Program-made: the position numbers and the translations under genes
Notes under the pieces: generated by a model
What the model was told of the DNA's origin: nothing
Databases searched by the model: none
What the model saw: the letters and a program-made list of their open reading frames with translations, nothing else
In this document: piece by piece, positions 53,758 to 63,538 of the stretch
Layout: each line of letters starts with the position of its first letter
Position numbering within the stretch: position 1 is the stretch's first letter
Assembly (NCBI RefSeq): GCF_023824195.1
Contig: NZ_CP085442.1
Coordinates: 3,138,001 to 3,202,000 of the forward strand
Reading direction: 5' to 3'
Length of the DNA: 64,000 nt
From: Priestia megaterium
GTDB taxonomy: Bacteria > Bacillota > Bacilli > Bacillales > Bacillaceae_H

Positions 53758-55035
53758 TTACAAAACTTTTCCGTTTTCTACAACTACTTCTCCTTTTTTC
53801 ACTACGCAGTCAATATGATTTAAGCCATACTGATATTGAAGGGTTCGATAACTAGAGACATTAAAAATCGCTAAGTCAGCCTGTTTTCCGGCTTCAATAC
53901 TCCCAATCTTATCTCCTTGATTAATAGCATGAGCTGCGTTAATAGTTGTGGCTACAAGCACTTCTTCAGGACTCATGTTCATATTCATACATGCCAGGTT
54001 CATCACAAATTGCTGTGAAGTCGTTGGAGATGAACCTGGATTGCAGTCTGTAGAAAGAGTAACCGGAACTCCTAAGTCGATCATTTTTCTAGCATCTGGC
54101 CACTTCATTCCAACAAATAAGGAATTCCCGGGTAAGAGTGTGGCTACGATCCGTTTTTCAGCCAGTTTCTTTAATCCTTCATCAGAAGCATACAAAAGAT
54201 AATCTGCTGATATCGCTCCTACCTCTGCTGCGAGCTCCGCTCCTCTGCAGTATTCAAAGGGGTCGGCATGTATTTTAGGAAGCATGCCATATCTTTTCCC
54301 CGCTTCGAGTATTTCTTGGCATTGTTTGAATGAAAAAGCATTTGGAAGGCATACAGCATCATTAAATGCTGCGAGCTTATAAGAAGAAATTTGAGGAATC
54401 ATTTCGTGAATAAGTAAATTGACGTATTTCTGCGTATCTCTTTTATATGCAAAAGGTACCACGTGTGCTCCTAAAAAGGTACTTACCACATCAACTGCGT
54501 GTGTATCATTCAGCATTTTAGCGATTTGCAGCTGCTTTAGTTCTGTTTCTAGTTCTAAGCCATACCCGCTTTTCACTTCTATAGTTGTGACTCCGTGAGC
54601 TAGAAAAGACGTAAGACGCTCATAGCTCTGCTGATAAATTCGGTACGCATACTCTTCCTGTGTTTGAACGACAGTGGAGTGAATACCTCCACCTTCTTCT
54701 AATAAATCCAAGTAAGAAGTTGGCCTTTCAAACCGCCTATAAAATTCTTCTTCACGCGAGCCAGCGTACACAGCGTGTGTATGGGGATCAATCAGACCCG
54801 GAGTTACAATTTTATGTGAAGCATCAATAATCGTTGCTTCATTCCTTTCCCTTTCATATTTTTGTTCTAGCTCTTTTGTTGTACCTACGGTCACAATTTG
54901 ATCTCCTTCTATCCAGACTGAGCCATTTTCAATCACCGTCAAGTTTCTCATTTCTTTTCCAGCTAAAGGACCTTTATTTTCTTTGGCTGTTACAACTTGC
55001 GAAGCATTTTTAATCCATAGCGCTTTTTTTGACAT
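53758..55035 (-). CDS. hutI: Imidazolonepropionase
   Basis: 425 residues of the amidohydrolase superfamily; opens imidazolone-5-propionate to N-formimino-glutamate, the third step of histidine degradation. Metal-binding HTH in DPHTHAVYAG, then FLGAHVVPF, HADPFEYCRGAELAAEVGAI and STDCNPGSSPT. The usual 420-425 residue length. Start ATG MSKKALWIKN with AAAGGGGG 10 bases upstream. No hutH, hutU or hutG is present in the window, unlike the B. subtilis hut operon, so the gene is isolated here. Confidence 0.93.
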   Translation of the reverse strand: MSKKALWIKNASQVVTAKENKGPLAGKEMRNLTVIENGSVWIEGDQIVTVGTTKELEQKYERERNEATIIDASHKIVTPGLIDPHTHAVYAGSREEEFYRRFERPTSYLDLLEEGGGIHSTVVQTQEEYAYRIYQQSYERLTSFLAHGVTTIEVKSGYGLELETELKQLQIAKMLNDTHAVDVVSTFLGAHVVPFAYKRDTQKYVNLLIHEMIPQISSYKLAAFNDAVCLPNAFSFKQCQEILEAGKRYGMLPKIHADPFEYCRGAELAAEVGAISADYLLYASDEGLKKLAEKRIVATLLPGNSLFVGMKWPDARKMIDLGVPVTLSTDCNPGSSPTTSQQFVMNLACMNMNMSPEEVLVATTINAAHAINQGDKIGSIEAGKQADLAIFNVSSYRTLQYQYGLNHIDCVVKKGEVVVENGKVL

Positions 55036-55447
55036 CGCTGAATTTCCCCCTTTTCTAGCGTGTACCACGTTTTGGGGCTCATGTTTACCGTAAACTCATT
55101 TAGATTCACCTACACATTTCGCACCTCTGCCTTCTTTCTTGTAGGTAGAAATTTGAAAAAGTATGTCCATGGTCTGAAAAGCGTGTTTTTAAGTCTTTAA
55201 AGCTAGATAACTTATACTTTTTTCAATTATATACGCTTTTAGACCCTTCTTTTCTCCGTTTTCTTACTTATTGATTCTCATTTTATACAAATATATCCTT
55301 ATATACTAAATCTTTTATCACATGTATTTTATAAACATCACGGCGTGTTCCCCTCAACAGGATAAATAATAGATTTCTAGGAAGAGAACGTTTATAATAT
55401 TCTTTGAAGTTTTACTTTTAGAAAGATTCACTAATGGAGGAAGAAAT
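55036..55447. other. Intergenic region upstream of hutI and the 55448 gene
   Basis: 412 bases with no gene. It contains a palindrome GTTTAC-c-GTAAAC at 55083-55095, about 50 bases before hutI on the minus strand, which could be an operator. A TATAAT at 55393-55398 is the likely -10 of the gene at 55448 although no good -35 is seen. Confidence 0.5.
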
Positions 55448-55711
55448 ATGATTGTCAACTATAAAAACCAAGCAACCGGTCATCGCATGAATAACGGCTG
55501 GAATCTTTTCTATGCGTCAAACTTAACGATGTGGCGCAAAGATGAAAAGTATTTGCTTTTAGATGAAAACCAAGATGTAGTGATGATCTTTGGCTTTAAA
55601 AAAGACGAAATCATTCTAGATAAATTGCAAACGTGGGGCTATACATTTGGTGTCCATCCAGAGAAAAAACAAATTTCCTGCTTGCAGCGTCAAGAAGAAA
55701 TTGGTGAATAA
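55448..55711 (+). CDS. Small hypothetical protein
   Basis: 87 residues, soluble, aromatic-rich beta pattern (GWNLFYASNLTMWRKDEKYL, then DVVMIFGFKKDEIILDKLQT). Not recognised. A good GGAGGAAG lies 8 bases before the ATG and a terminator follows, so it is a real single-gene unit. Confidence 0.6.
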   Translation: MIVNYKNQATGHRMNNGWNLFYASNLTMWRKDEKYLLLDENQDVVMIFGFKKDEIILDKLQTWGYTFGVHPEKKQISCLQRQEEIGE

Positions 55712-55745
55712 AAAGAGGGCTGAATTTCTTCAGCCCTCTTTTTTA
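55710..55745. terminator. Bidirectional terminator
   Basis: AAAAGAGGGCTGAA-tttct-TCAGCCCTCTTTTTT. Confidence 0.92.
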
Positions 55746-56573
55746 TTAATGGGTTTGTTGAAACATAGCGCTCAGCTGTTTTTTTTCAGATGGTTTGACA
55801 ACATAATACCATGTACCATCTACCATTTGTCCTTCTCCTTTTACCGTTACCGTTTCGAAGTCAGGCCGGCCATTCTTAATGACGTTATACATCGTAAATG
55901 CATCGCTGACATCAATATTCGTTCGAATATGCTTCTTTGCAAGCGTGAGGAGACTTGGAATATTTTTCACCGTTGACATGCCCATTCCTTTATCTAATAG
56001 AGCTTCCACTACCTGGCGCTGGCGATTATTTCTTCCTAAATCTCCTTTTGGATCTTCGTGTCTCATCCGCACATAGGCAAGAGCTTTTTCGCCGTTCAAC
56101 GCATTTTCTCCTTCAGGAAAGATAAATGAATCAAACACAAAAGGAAACGGGTTATTAACGTTCACTCCGCCAAGTTCATCTACTACATCTTTAAAGCCTT
56201 TCATATTTACTTTCACGTAATAATCGACATCGATATCTAAGAAGTTCTCAACCGTGCGCACGGTTAAAGGAATGCCTCCGTATCGATAAGCATGATTAAT
56301 TTTCTCATCCGTTCCTTTTCCATCAATGTGCACGCGCGTATCTCTAGGGATCGGCATAACTTTTGCTTTATTGTGGCTCGTATCTAAGTTGACCACCATT
56401 AATACATCTGAGCGGCCTGTATCTCCTGGCCTTTCATCTACGCCCATAACCAGTACATTAAACGAGTGAGGCTGCTCTTTAGCAGATGTTTGATGTTGAT
56501 AGACAATTCCAAATCCAGCGGTTCCTAAAAGCAAAATACATGCCGCTAAGATCCCTATTTTGTATTTTTTCAT
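55746..56573 (-). CDS. LytR-CpsA-Psr (LCP) wall-polymer ligase
   Basis: 275 residues, N-terminal membrane anchor (4-24) and extracellular LCP domain: VLMGVDERPGDTGRSDVLMV, then PIPRDTRVHIDGKGTDEKIN and LAYVRMRHEDPKGDLGRNNR, including the Arg/Asp residues that bind polyprenyl pyrophosphate. It transfers teichoic acid or other glycopolymers from lipid carrier to peptidoglycan. AAAGGAG lies 9 bases before the ATG. It is shorter than TagT/U/V, normal for single-domain LCPs. uppP about 1.4 kb away belongs to the same lipid-carrier economy. Confidence 0.9.
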   Translation of the reverse strand: MKKYKIGILAACILLLGTAGFGIVYQHQTSAKEQPHSFNVLVMGVDERPGDTGRSDVLMVVNLDTSHNKAKVMPIPRDTRVHIDGKGTDEKINHAYRYGGIPLTVRTVENFLDIDVDYYVKVNMKGFKDVVDELGGVNVNNPFPFVFDSFIFPEGENALNGEKALAYVRMRHEDPKGDLGRNNRQRQVVEALLDKGMGMSTVKNIPSLLTLAKKHIRTNIDVSDAFTMYNVIKNGRPDFETVTVKGEGQMVDGTWYYVVKPSEKKQLSAMFQQTH

Positions 56574-56662
56574 TCATACGGTCTCCTTTACACATCACTT
56601 ACTCTCTATATGCCTTAATGAATGAAAATTTATACCTTTTTAGGGGAATTTAAGCACACGTC

Positions 56663-56694
56663 AAAAAAGCCTGCTTGTTGGGAAGCTGGCTTTT
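56663..56694 (-). terminator. Terminator of the 56707 acetyltransferase gene
   Basis: AAAAGCCaGCTTcccaacAAGCaGGCTTTTTT on the minus strand. Confidence 0.75.
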
Positions 56695-56706
56695 CACTAG
56701 TAGATT

Positions 56707-57249
56707 TTAGCTTGATTTTTGATGCACATCACGCTGTGCCCATTCACTTTCTAACATACTCATTTCAATTAAGCTCCAGTACTGTCCATCTACAAGCCGA
56801 ACATCTCGAAGAAGGCCTTCGCGTGTAAAGCCAATTCGTTCATAGGACTGAATTGCCCGCTCGTTAAAATCAAAGACGCCGAGCGAAATTCGATGAAGAC
56901 CCAGTTCTTCAAAACCGAAAGCTAACACTTTTTCAAACATGTGCGAGCAAAGCCCTTTTCCTCTATACTTTTCACCAAGCAGCACTCGGCCAATTCTTCC
57001 TGTTTTATGATAATAATCAATATGAGCCAGAGAAATATGCCCAATAAGCTGTTCATTTTCATCTATGACGGAAAAAGCATAGGTAGAAGCACCATCTTCA
57101 TTTGCATATCGAATGTAGTGTTTTAACTGCCTAGGAGTAAGCGGAAAAGAAAAGCTAGAGCCGCTCCATTGCACCATAAATGACTCGGAGGGAATCCAAT
57201 CCATTAGCTGTTTAAAGTCTTTTTTGGAGAACGATCGTAGAGCTATCAC
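56707..57249 (-). CDS. GNAT acetyltransferase (RimJ/RimL type)
   Basis: 180 residues. GNAT landmarks: GRIGRVLLGEKYRGKGLCSH (acetyl-CoA loop) and NERAIQSYERIGFTREGLLR. Start is GTG 6 bases after AAGGGGGAG; the longer frame has no site. Substrate unknown. Monocistronic. Confidence 0.87.
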   Translation of the reverse strand: MIALRSFSKKDFKQLMDWIPSESFMVQWSGSSFSFPLTPRQLKHYIRYANEDGASTYAFSVIDENEQLIGHISLAHIDYYHKTGRIGRVLLGEKYRGKGLCSHMFEKVLAFGFEELGLHRISLGVFDFNERAIQSYERIGFTREGLLRDVRLVDGQYWSLIEMSMLESEWAQRDVHQKSS

Positions 57250-57324
57250 ATAATTCTCCCCCTTATTATTTCTGACTTTTCTAAATATATTACATTTATC
57301 ATAATAAACTGTCAACTGTCTATG

Positions 57325-57352
57325 TAAAAAAAAGCCATCATTTCGATGACTT
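57325..57352 (-). terminator. Terminator of the 57351 gene
   Basis: AAGTCATC-gaaat-GATGGCTT (one G-T pair) followed by eight T's on the minus strand. Confidence 0.65.
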
Positions 57353-57764
57353 ATAGCTGTAATGCTTTTCTGAGAAGAGTTAAATCATGAGTAAATTCAA
57401 AAAAATAGGTTCTATTTTCATTGTCAAATACCATCATGATTGGCTTTTGATTCGGCTCAAGAACAAAAATAACTTCACTTGCCAGCGTGTTGACCGCACT
57501 ATTTTCAATTTTCACGGCTGGATCAAGAGGTACTTTAACAAGATAGCCTTTTTTAGGAAGCGGACTTGCCTTTTTATATAAACCAGTAATGGACGCAATA
57601 CTTTTTTCAGCTTCTTTTTGAACACTTGGAGGTTTGAGCGTTGAACGAACGACTTTGCCCGTTTCAATTTGAAATACCTCTACTTTTGGCTGTTCAGCAC
57701 TTACTGCCTGCGGAAAAATAAAAGCAGCGAATACGACACATACAGCAACCCATTTTCGTATCAT
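57351..57764 (-). CDS. Secreted protein, unknown function
   Basis: 137 residues: signal peptide MIRKWVAVCVVFAAFIFPQA with cleavage after VSA (about 23), then a small alpha/beta domain (SEVIFVLEPNQKPIMMVFDN). Family not recognised. ATG 6 bases after AGAGGTG. Divergent from uppP by about 180 bases. Confidence 0.62.
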   Translation of the reverse strand: MIRKWVAVCVVFAAFIFPQAVSAEQPKVEVFQIETGKVVRSTLKPPSVQKEAEKSIASITGLYKKASPLPKKGYLVKVPLDPAVKIENSAVNTLASEVIFVLEPNQKPIMMVFDNENRTYFFEFTHDLTLLRKALQL

Positions 57765-57945
57765 TTTTAGCACCTCTTTCCATTGTGGATGAGATGGAGA
57801 TAAGAATGGTCGTCTCTTCTTATACTATGACCTATTTATATATATTTATTTCACTAAATGAATGCCTATACTTCCATGTTTTTGTCATGTTCTCAGAACT
57901 TCCTCTATACACTACTAATAAGGACACGCTGTATGAGGTGATAAG

Positions 57946-58725
57946 ATGTCGTGGTTTGAAGCATTTATTTTGGGAATCATTCAAGGGCTTACAGAATTTT
58001 TACCGATAAGCAGCACGGGGCATTTGTATTTAGGGCGTCACTTATTTGGCTTAGACGATGCAGGATTGTATTTAGATACGATGCTGCATATGGGCACTCT
58101 GCTTGCTGTGTTTGTATTTTATAAGCGTGAGCTATGGCATATTATTCGTCATCCGTTTAGCAAGCTTACAGGGCTTTTAGTGATAGGAACGATTCCTGCA
58201 GTTGCAATTGGTCTTTTGTTCAAAGACTATTTTGACAGCATTTCTAAATCTGGCTTAACGATCGGCTGGGAATTTCTTGCGACGGGACTGCTGTTATGGT
58301 TTGGTGATTCCGTAAAAAATGGCTATAAAAAAATGGATCATATTTCATACGGAGATGCCTTTTTTATCGGCTCGTTTCAAGCAGCTGCTATATTCCCTGC
58401 TGTGTCCCGATCGGGCTTAACGATGGTAGCTGCGTTAATGCGAAAATTAGATCGTGAAACAGCCGCTTATTTTTCCTTTTTATTGTCGACTCCGGCCATT
58501 TGCGGAGCGGTGTTACTTCAGTTAAAAGATGTAGTCACAGGTGAAGTCGAGCAGCTTTCCGTTTTCTTTTTATTCGTCGCCACCCTTTCATCTGCTTTAT
58601 TCGGTTATGTAGCGGTAAAATGGATGATCAATTATTTAAAGCATCATTCATTAAAAACGTTTGCGATTTACGTTTGGATATTAGGTGCAGTCGTGCTGGT
58701 TTGTCAGTTTACGGGGGTGTTTTAA
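57946..58725 (+). CDS. uppP: Undecaprenyl-diphosphatase UppP (BacA)
   Basis: 259 residues, about eight membrane helices. Both catalytic motifs are present: GIIQGLTEFLPISSTGHL with the (E/Q)E-type acid residue and PAVSRSGLTM with the P-x-SRSG loop. It recycles undecaprenyl pyrophosphate to the monophosphate carrier for peptidoglycan and teichoic acid synthesis; overexpression gives bacitracin tolerance. Slightly short for the family (typically 265-276). GAGGTGATAAG before the ATG. The next gene starts one base after its stop. Confidence 0.93.
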   Translation: MSWFEAFILGIIQGLTEFLPISSTGHLYLGRHLFGLDDAGLYLDTMLHMGTLLAVFVFYKRELWHIIRHPFSKLTGLLVIGTIPAVAIGLLFKDYFDSISKSGLTIGWEFLATGLLLWFGDSVKNGYKKMDHISYGDAFFIGSFQAAAIFPAVSRSGLTMVAALMRKLDRETAAYFSFLLSTPAICGAVLLQLKDVVTGEVEQLSVFFLFVATLSSALFGYVAVKWMINYLKHHSLKTFAIYVWILGAVVLVCQFTGVF

Positions 58726-58726
58726 G

Positions 58727-59065
58727 ATGAAGGTAAAAGTCCGGACGCTTTTTTTAGTATTGTTTTTTTCAGGCATTTTAGTCGTGACAAGCTATGTTGA
58801 TAACAATTCCCAGCATTCGTTTGACAGCTTATCTCACCTTTCCCTTGATGGAGGAGCTGTTGAAACCTCTGCTGATGAAGACGAAGCCGAACAACTAAAT
58901 ATGTCAGTCAAAGAAGTTCATGTTAAAACAGAAAAAAGAGGCGGATACCGAATTGAAGTGTATGAACAAGTAAATGTTTATAGAGATGATAAAGGAAAAG
59001 TAGTAAAAAAAGTTCCCACGGGAGAATATCAAACGTTGAAATATAAACTGAATGAAAAAAAATAA
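58727..59065 (+). CDS. Exported or membrane-anchored protein downstream of uppP
   Basis: 112 residues: uncleaved-type signal or anchor MKVKVRTLFLVLFFSGILVV, an acidic linker (ETSADEDEAEQ) and a basic beta-rich end (GGYRIEVYEQVNVYRDDKGK). Family not recognised. It follows uppP with only one base between stop and ATG and GGGGGTG in the end of uppP, so it is translationally coupled and may act in the same envelope process. Confidence 0.65.
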   Translation: MKVKVRTLFLVLFFSGILVVTSYVDNNSQHSFDSLSHLSLDGGAVETSADEDEAEQLNMSVKEVHVKTEKRGGYRIEVYEQVNVYRDDKGKVVKKVPTGEYQTLKYKLNEKK

Positions 59066-59091
59066 ACCACTTACCGAAGTAAGTGGTTTTA
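59064..59091. terminator. Bidirectional terminator between the uppP unit and qoxD
   Basis: AAACCACTTA-ccgaag-TAAGTGGTTT. Confidence 0.85.
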
Positions 59092-59094
59092 TTT

Positions 59095-59403
59095 TTAATG
59101 GTTAAAGTGAGCTGCAAGAATCCACAGGGTACCAACAACGATACAAAGTGCAATAAAGAAACTGTAAAGAATATTTGCAACCTGTACTTTACCATTTTCA
59201 CTTTCAGTCATGTGCATGAACATTACTAGCTGCATTGCTGCTTGTAGTAACGCTAGGATCATGATAAGAGTCATCGTAATGCTTCTTGATAGATCAGCTA
59301 GCACTACTAAACCAAGCGCTGCGAATGTTAAGGCTAGTGAAAGGATAAGCCCAAATACATGACTAAGCGGAAAACCTGCTTTTTGGCCTTGTTTATTTTC
59401 CAT
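59095..59403 (-). CDS. qoxD: Quinol oxidase aa3-600 subunit IV
   Basis: 102 residues with three membrane helices and the subunit IV motif MLVMFMHMTE-like block (AAMQLVMFMHMTESENGKVQ). Last gene of qoxABCD, 3 bases after qoxC. Supports assembly of the oxidase. Confidence 0.93.
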   Translation of the reverse strand: MENKQGQKAGFPLSHVFGLILSLALTFAALGLVVLADLSRSITMTLIMILALLQAAMQLVMFMHMTESENGKVQVANILYSFFIALCIVVGTLWILAAHFNH

Positions 59404-59406
59404 GTC

Positions 59407-60015
59407 TTATCCCACCAATCCGTTCAAGTATACAAGCGTGAAGATGAAGATCCATACAACATCAAGGAAATGCCAGTATAAACCGATAATAAATACTTTA
59501 CGAGCAGTAACAGGTGTTAATCCTCGTCTTACTAACTGAATAATAATACTGATTGCCCAGAATACACCGACTGTTACGTGAAGACCGTGCGTTCCAAGAA
59601 GTGTAAAGAACCCTGATAAGAAGGCGCTTGTTTGCATTGTTGCACCTTCGTGAACTGCGTACATGTAAAACTCACGAATTTCGTAGAAAAGGAATCCTCC
59701 ACCAAGGACAAGCGTAATAACAAACCAAACTAAAAGTCCTTTTAAATCATTATTACGCATTTTAAAGATGGCAATTCCCATCGTGAAACTACTGAATAGT
59801 AGTAACAGCGTTTCGATCATAAAATCTTTAACAACGAACAGTTCTTCTGCAGTAGGGCCACCCGCTGTACGCATATGGTACGTTAAGTACGTTACGAACA
59901 GCGTAGAGAACAACGCGATCTCGGCACCTAAGAAAATCCAGAATCCAAGGATATTCAGGCGACTTTGTTCTTCTTGGTATTCTAACGGCAATGATTTATC
60001 TAAATGTCCTGCCAT
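59407..60015 (-). CDS. qoxC: Quinol oxidase aa3-600 subunit III
   Basis: 202 residues with five membrane helices, heme-copper oxidase subunit III: LGFWIFLGAEIALFSTLFVT, then GTHGLHVTVGVFWAISIIIQ and WHFLDVVWIFIFTLVYL. Its ATG shares one base with the qoxB stop (TAATG), showing tight coupling. Confidence 0.95.
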   Translation of the reverse strand: MAGHLDKSLPLEYQEEQSRLNILGFWIFLGAEIALFSTLFVTYLTYHMRTAGGPTAEELFVVKDFMIETLLLLFSSFTMGIAIFKMRNNDLKGLLVWFVITLVLGGGFLFYEIREFYMYAVHEGATMQTSAFLSGFFTLLGTHGLHVTVGVFWAISIIIQLVRRGLTPVTARKVFIIGLYWHFLDVVWIFIFTLVYLNGLVG

Positions 60016-61958
60016 TATTTGTCACCCCCTGTAATTCCTTCAACCTTCTTAATTTCATCTACTTTTACATAGAAGCCCGGATCATAATCAAATGAACGAG
60101 CAAGCATACAAGCAAAGATACCTGCTAAGCCTAAGATTGCCATTGGCATCCATTCAAATACTAAGCCAAATCCACCGATAAACCAGAAAATACCTGAGAT
60201 AAACGGCACGCCAGAGTTGCTTGGTAAGTGAATTGGTTTTAAGTCTTCTGCTTTAATTTCTGTTTCATTACGTTTTTTCATGTGCCAGAATGCATCCATT
60301 TCTTTCACATGAGGAATTACTGCAAAGTTGTAAGCTTGAACTGGTGATTTAGTCCACCACTCAAGTGTACGACCATCCCAAGGATCGTTTGCAGTGTCGC
60401 GTTTGTTTTTCCATGCACTGTATAATAAGTTAACTACTAATACGAAGAAGCCAAGACCCATTAAGAATGCACCGATTGTTGAAACTAAGTTTAGTCCGTT
60501 CCAGCCAAGGTTGTCTGCATAAGTTTGCATACGACGAGTCATACCGTCTAAACCTAGGAAGAATTGTGGGAAGAAACATACGTTAAATCCAACAACAAAA
60601 ATCCAGAATGAAATTTTTCCTAATTTTTCGTTCAACGTGTGACCGAAAATCTTTGGATACCAGAAGTATAAACCTGCGAAACAGCCAAACACTGTACCAG
60701 AGATTAATACATAGTGGAAGTGAGCGATTAGGAAGTAACTGTTATGATATTGATAATCGGCTGATGCCATCGCAAGCATAACCCCTGTTACCCCACCGAT
60801 TACGAAGTTTGGAATAAACGCTAATGACCAAAGCATCGCAGTCGTAAATTTGATACGGCCTTTATACATTGTAAAGAGCCAGTTAAAGATTTTAACTCCG
60901 GTTGGTACGGCAATTAACATCGTTGTAATTGAGAAGAACGAGTTAACTGACGGTGAGTTACCCATTGTAAAGAAGTGATGCACCCATACAAGGTAACTTA
61001 AGAATGCGATACCGACCATTGATACAACCATTGCTTTATAACCGAATAAGTTCTTACGAGAATGTGTACTGATAACTTCTGAGAAGACACCGAAGACCGG
61101 TAAAATAACGATATATACTTCAGGGTGACCCCAAATCCAGAATAAGTTAGCCCACATCATTGGAAGACCGCCGTTAGCCATTGTAAAGAAGGCTGTTCCG
61201 AATACACGGTCAAGTGTCATAAGTGCAAGCGCTACTGTTAATACAGGGAACGCGAAAATGATAATAATTGATGTGATGAAGATTGACCAAGTAAACATTG
61301 GCATTTTCATCATTGTCATGCCAGGAGCACGCATTTTTAAAATTGTTACAAAGAAGTTGATACCAGTCATTAATGTACCAGCACCAGCAATCTGTAGTGA
61401 AACGGCATAGAAGTTATTCCCGATGCCCTCACTGAATTCTTTACCTGCAAGCGGGAAGTAACTTGTCCAACCTGCATCAGGAGCTCCTCCGATTACGAAA
61501 GAAAGGTTAAATAGCATTGCTCCCATAAAGAATGTCCAGAAACTAATTGCGTTTAAGAACGGATATGCTACGTCACGCGCACCAATTTGTAATGGAACGA
61601 TTACGTTCATTAGTCCGATAATAAATGGCATTGCCATGAATAAGATCATGATAACACCGTGAGCCGTGAAGACTCCGTTGTAGTGATGTTCATCTAAAAT
61701 GTTCATACCCGGGAATGCAAGCTGCATACGCATCATGATTCCATCAATTCCGCCGCGGAAAAGCATTAATACAGCTGAAAGGATGTACATGACACCGAGT
61801 CTTTTATGGTCAACTGTTGTTAACCATTCTGTCCATAACCATTTCCATTTCTTGAAATATGTTAAGACAAAAACGATACCGATGACCGTCATAGCGATTG
61901 CTGCATCAGCAGCGTAAATCATAGGTTCGCCAGTGACGAAAAATTCATCTAGCTTCAT
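60015..61958 (-). CDS. qoxB: Quinol oxidase aa3-600 subunit I
   Basis: 647 residues, the catalytic heme-copper subunit with about fifteen membrane helices. Heme and CuB ligands are visible in [33 protein letters not shown] (His-Tyr crosslink site), [10 protein letters not shown] and [11 protein letters not shown]. It oxidises menaquinol, reduces O2 to water and pumps protons. Start [12 protein letters not shown] with GGGGGA 7 bases ahead. Confidence 0.97.
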   Translation of the reverse strand: MKLDEFFVTGEPMIYAADAAIAMTVIGIVFVLTYFKKWKWLWTEWLTTVDHKRLGVMYILSAVLMLFRGGIDGIMMRMQLAFPGMNILDEHHYNGVFTAHGVIMILFMAMPFIIGLMNVIVPLQIGARDVAYPFLNAISFWTFFMGAMLFNLSFVIGGAPDAGWTSYFPLAGKEFSEGIGNNFYAVSLQIAGAGTLMTGINFFVTILKMRAPGMTMMKMPMFTWSIFITSIIIIFAFPVLTVALALMTLDRVFGTAFFTMANGGLPMMWANLFWIWGHPEVYIVILPVFGVFSEVISTHSRKNLFGYKAMVVSMVGIAFLSYLVWVHHFFTMGNSPSVNSFFSITTMLIAVPTGVKIFNWLFTMYKGRIKFTTAMLWSLAFIPNFVIGGVTGVMLAMASADYQYHNSYFLIAHFHYVLISGTVFGCFAGLYFWYPKIFGHTLNEKLGKISFWIFVVGFNVCFFPQFFLGLDGMTRRMQTYADNLGWNGLNLVSTIGAFLMGLGFFVLVVNLLYSAWKNKRDTANDPWDGRTLEWWTKSPVQAYNFAVIPHVKEMDAFWHMKKRNETEIKAEDLKPIHLPSNSGVPFISGIFWFIGGFGLVFEWMPMAILGLAGIFACMLARSFDYDPGFYVKVDEIKKVEGITGGDK

Positions 61959-62004
61959 TATGTCTTCCCCCAATCATTACGTTATTTAGTGTAATAAATG
62001 AATG

Positions 62005-62958
62005 TTATTCATGATTTGAGTGATCCATGTTTTCCATTTCTTCATTACTCGTTTTTTCATCTTCTTTCATCTTGCTGTGATCATGTCCTGTACCACGTTC
62101 TAGCTCTTTGCCAGGAATGTATACATCTTTTGCATGGTCAATCCATTTTAAATGTGTACCGTTGTAAGTTTGACGACCAACAACGCCTGGGCTTAGGATT
62201 TGATCATATTTCTTTTCAGTCAATTTACCAGCTGTTCCTTTTACATCACTAACCCACTCTTTGAAGTCTTTGTCCGTTTGAGCTTGAACTTCGAACTGCA
62301 TTTGAGTGAAATGTTCACCAGAGAAGTTAGCACTACGTCCCATATAAGAACCAGGCTTATCAGCTTCTAAGTATAATGGCATTGACATGTTGTTCATCGA
62401 ATATTTTTGTCCGCCAAGTTCTGGTACCCAGAATGAGTTCATAGGTCCTTGAGCTGTTAACTCAAATTTCACTGGCGTATCTGCTGGAATGTTTACGTAG
62501 TTAACCGTCTCGATATTTTGTTCCGGATAACTGAAAATCCATTTCCAGTTTGCAGATGTAACGTGAATCACGATTGGATCTTTATCCTTTGATTCTGCCG
62601 GTACTTCTTCTGCAGAATAGATCGCTTTAACAGTTGGCACTGCTAATAGAATTAAGATGATGATTGGGAATGCTGTCCAAATAACCTCCATCTTTAAGTT
62701 ACCTTCTTGCTCAGGTGGCTCATAGTCCATGTTTTCAGGTTTTTCACGATATTTGACAAGAACAAATATAAAAATAGCAAATACGACAACAACCACGATC
62801 AACATCATCCACATAGACCAAATGATTAAATCAGATTGCGTTTTTGCAACAGGACCTTGCGGGTTCAATACAGCAAGCTTTGAACAACCGCTCAAAAATA
62901 CTAGTGAAAGCGCAGATAGTAAACCTACTAGCTTCCAAAATCCTTTTTTTGGTTTCAC
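62005..62958 (-). CDS. qoxA: Quinol oxidase aa3-600 subunit II (lipoprotein)
   Basis: 317 residues: lipoprotein signal ending LSGC (lipidated Cys about 25), two membrane helices (48-70 and 90-110), then an extracellular cupredoxin domain. The two CuA cysteines of cytochrome c oxidases are missing, as expected for a quinol oxidase. The C-terminus has a His/Met-rich tail (GTGHDHSKMKED ... MENMDHSNHE) that may bind copper. GTG start 6 bases after AAAGGAGAG. First gene of qoxABCD. Confidence 0.95.
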   Translation of the reverse strand: MKPKKGFWKLVGLLSALSLVFLSGCSKLAVLNPQGPVAKTQSDLIIWSMWMMLIVVVVVFAIFIFVLVKYREKPENMDYEPPEQEGNLKMEVIWTAFPIIILILLAVPTVKAIYSAEEVPAESKDKDPIVIHVTSANWKWIFSYPEQNIETVNYVNIPADTPVKFELTAQGPMNSFWVPELGGQKYSMNNMSMPLYLEADKPGSYMGRSANFSGEHFTQMQFEVQAQTDKDFKEWVSDVKGTAGKLTEKKYDQILSPGVVGRQTYNGTHLKWIDHAKDVYIPGKELERGTGHDHSKMKEDEKTSNEEMENMDHSNHE

Positions 62959-63524
62959 TTAAAACTCTCCTTTCTAACAACACATGATGCGAAGCCTATA
63001 TTGATGAACATTCAAAATGCGCTATCTTTCGCTAGATAACGACATTTTTATACAGACTCTCTTCCCCCTTATTTGTAGGCCACTACTATTGTAATACAAA
63101 ATGACATTTTTTTCGTCCCTTTTGCTTTATTTTTTTATATTAAAAACATTCTAATATAGTGACTGTACCAATGGGGTTAGAGTGCTTCAACCTTGCGATA
63201 TTCTATCACATAATTTGGTATGAATAAATGTAAATAAAAGGATTCAGCTCCCATTTCTTAACTATTTCTTTAGGAATAACTGCAAAATTAGCTTTGTATG
63301 TTTGCTTCAACATTGATATATCAATACACATCGACATAATTGAATATTTTGTGACAAATTTTCAAAGAAAATGTGACGCCCTGTATGAACCTTATTTTGC
63401 CCGTTAATTCCCCTTTACTTTGTAGCAAATATTTGATTTTTTTGCTTAAAATTCTTTCTTTCGAAAATATGAACAAAACGTGAATTTTTTTAAAAAGCTT
63501 TTTATTATAGAAAAAAGCTGCGTG
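62959..63524. other. Long upstream region of qoxABCD
   Basis: 566 bases, AT-rich, no gene found. A Rex-like half-match TTGTGACAAATTTTCAAA lies at 63349-63366 and a short dyad (ATCT ttcgct AGAT) near 63023-63038. No promoter hexamers are convincing. The length suggests complex control of the oxidase operon. Confidence 0.5.
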
Positions 63525-63538
63525 TTATTCACGCAGCT
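63511..63538. terminator. Terminator overlapping the end of the last gene
   Basis: AGCTGCGTG-ttatt-CACGCAGCT; on the minus strand the loop holds the stop codon of the 63525 gene and the stem is followed by a T run. Confidence 0.75.

Noticed and set aside
63349..63366. Rex-like sequence upstream of qoxA
   Set aside because: Right half does not match TTCACAA; mentioned only in the region note.
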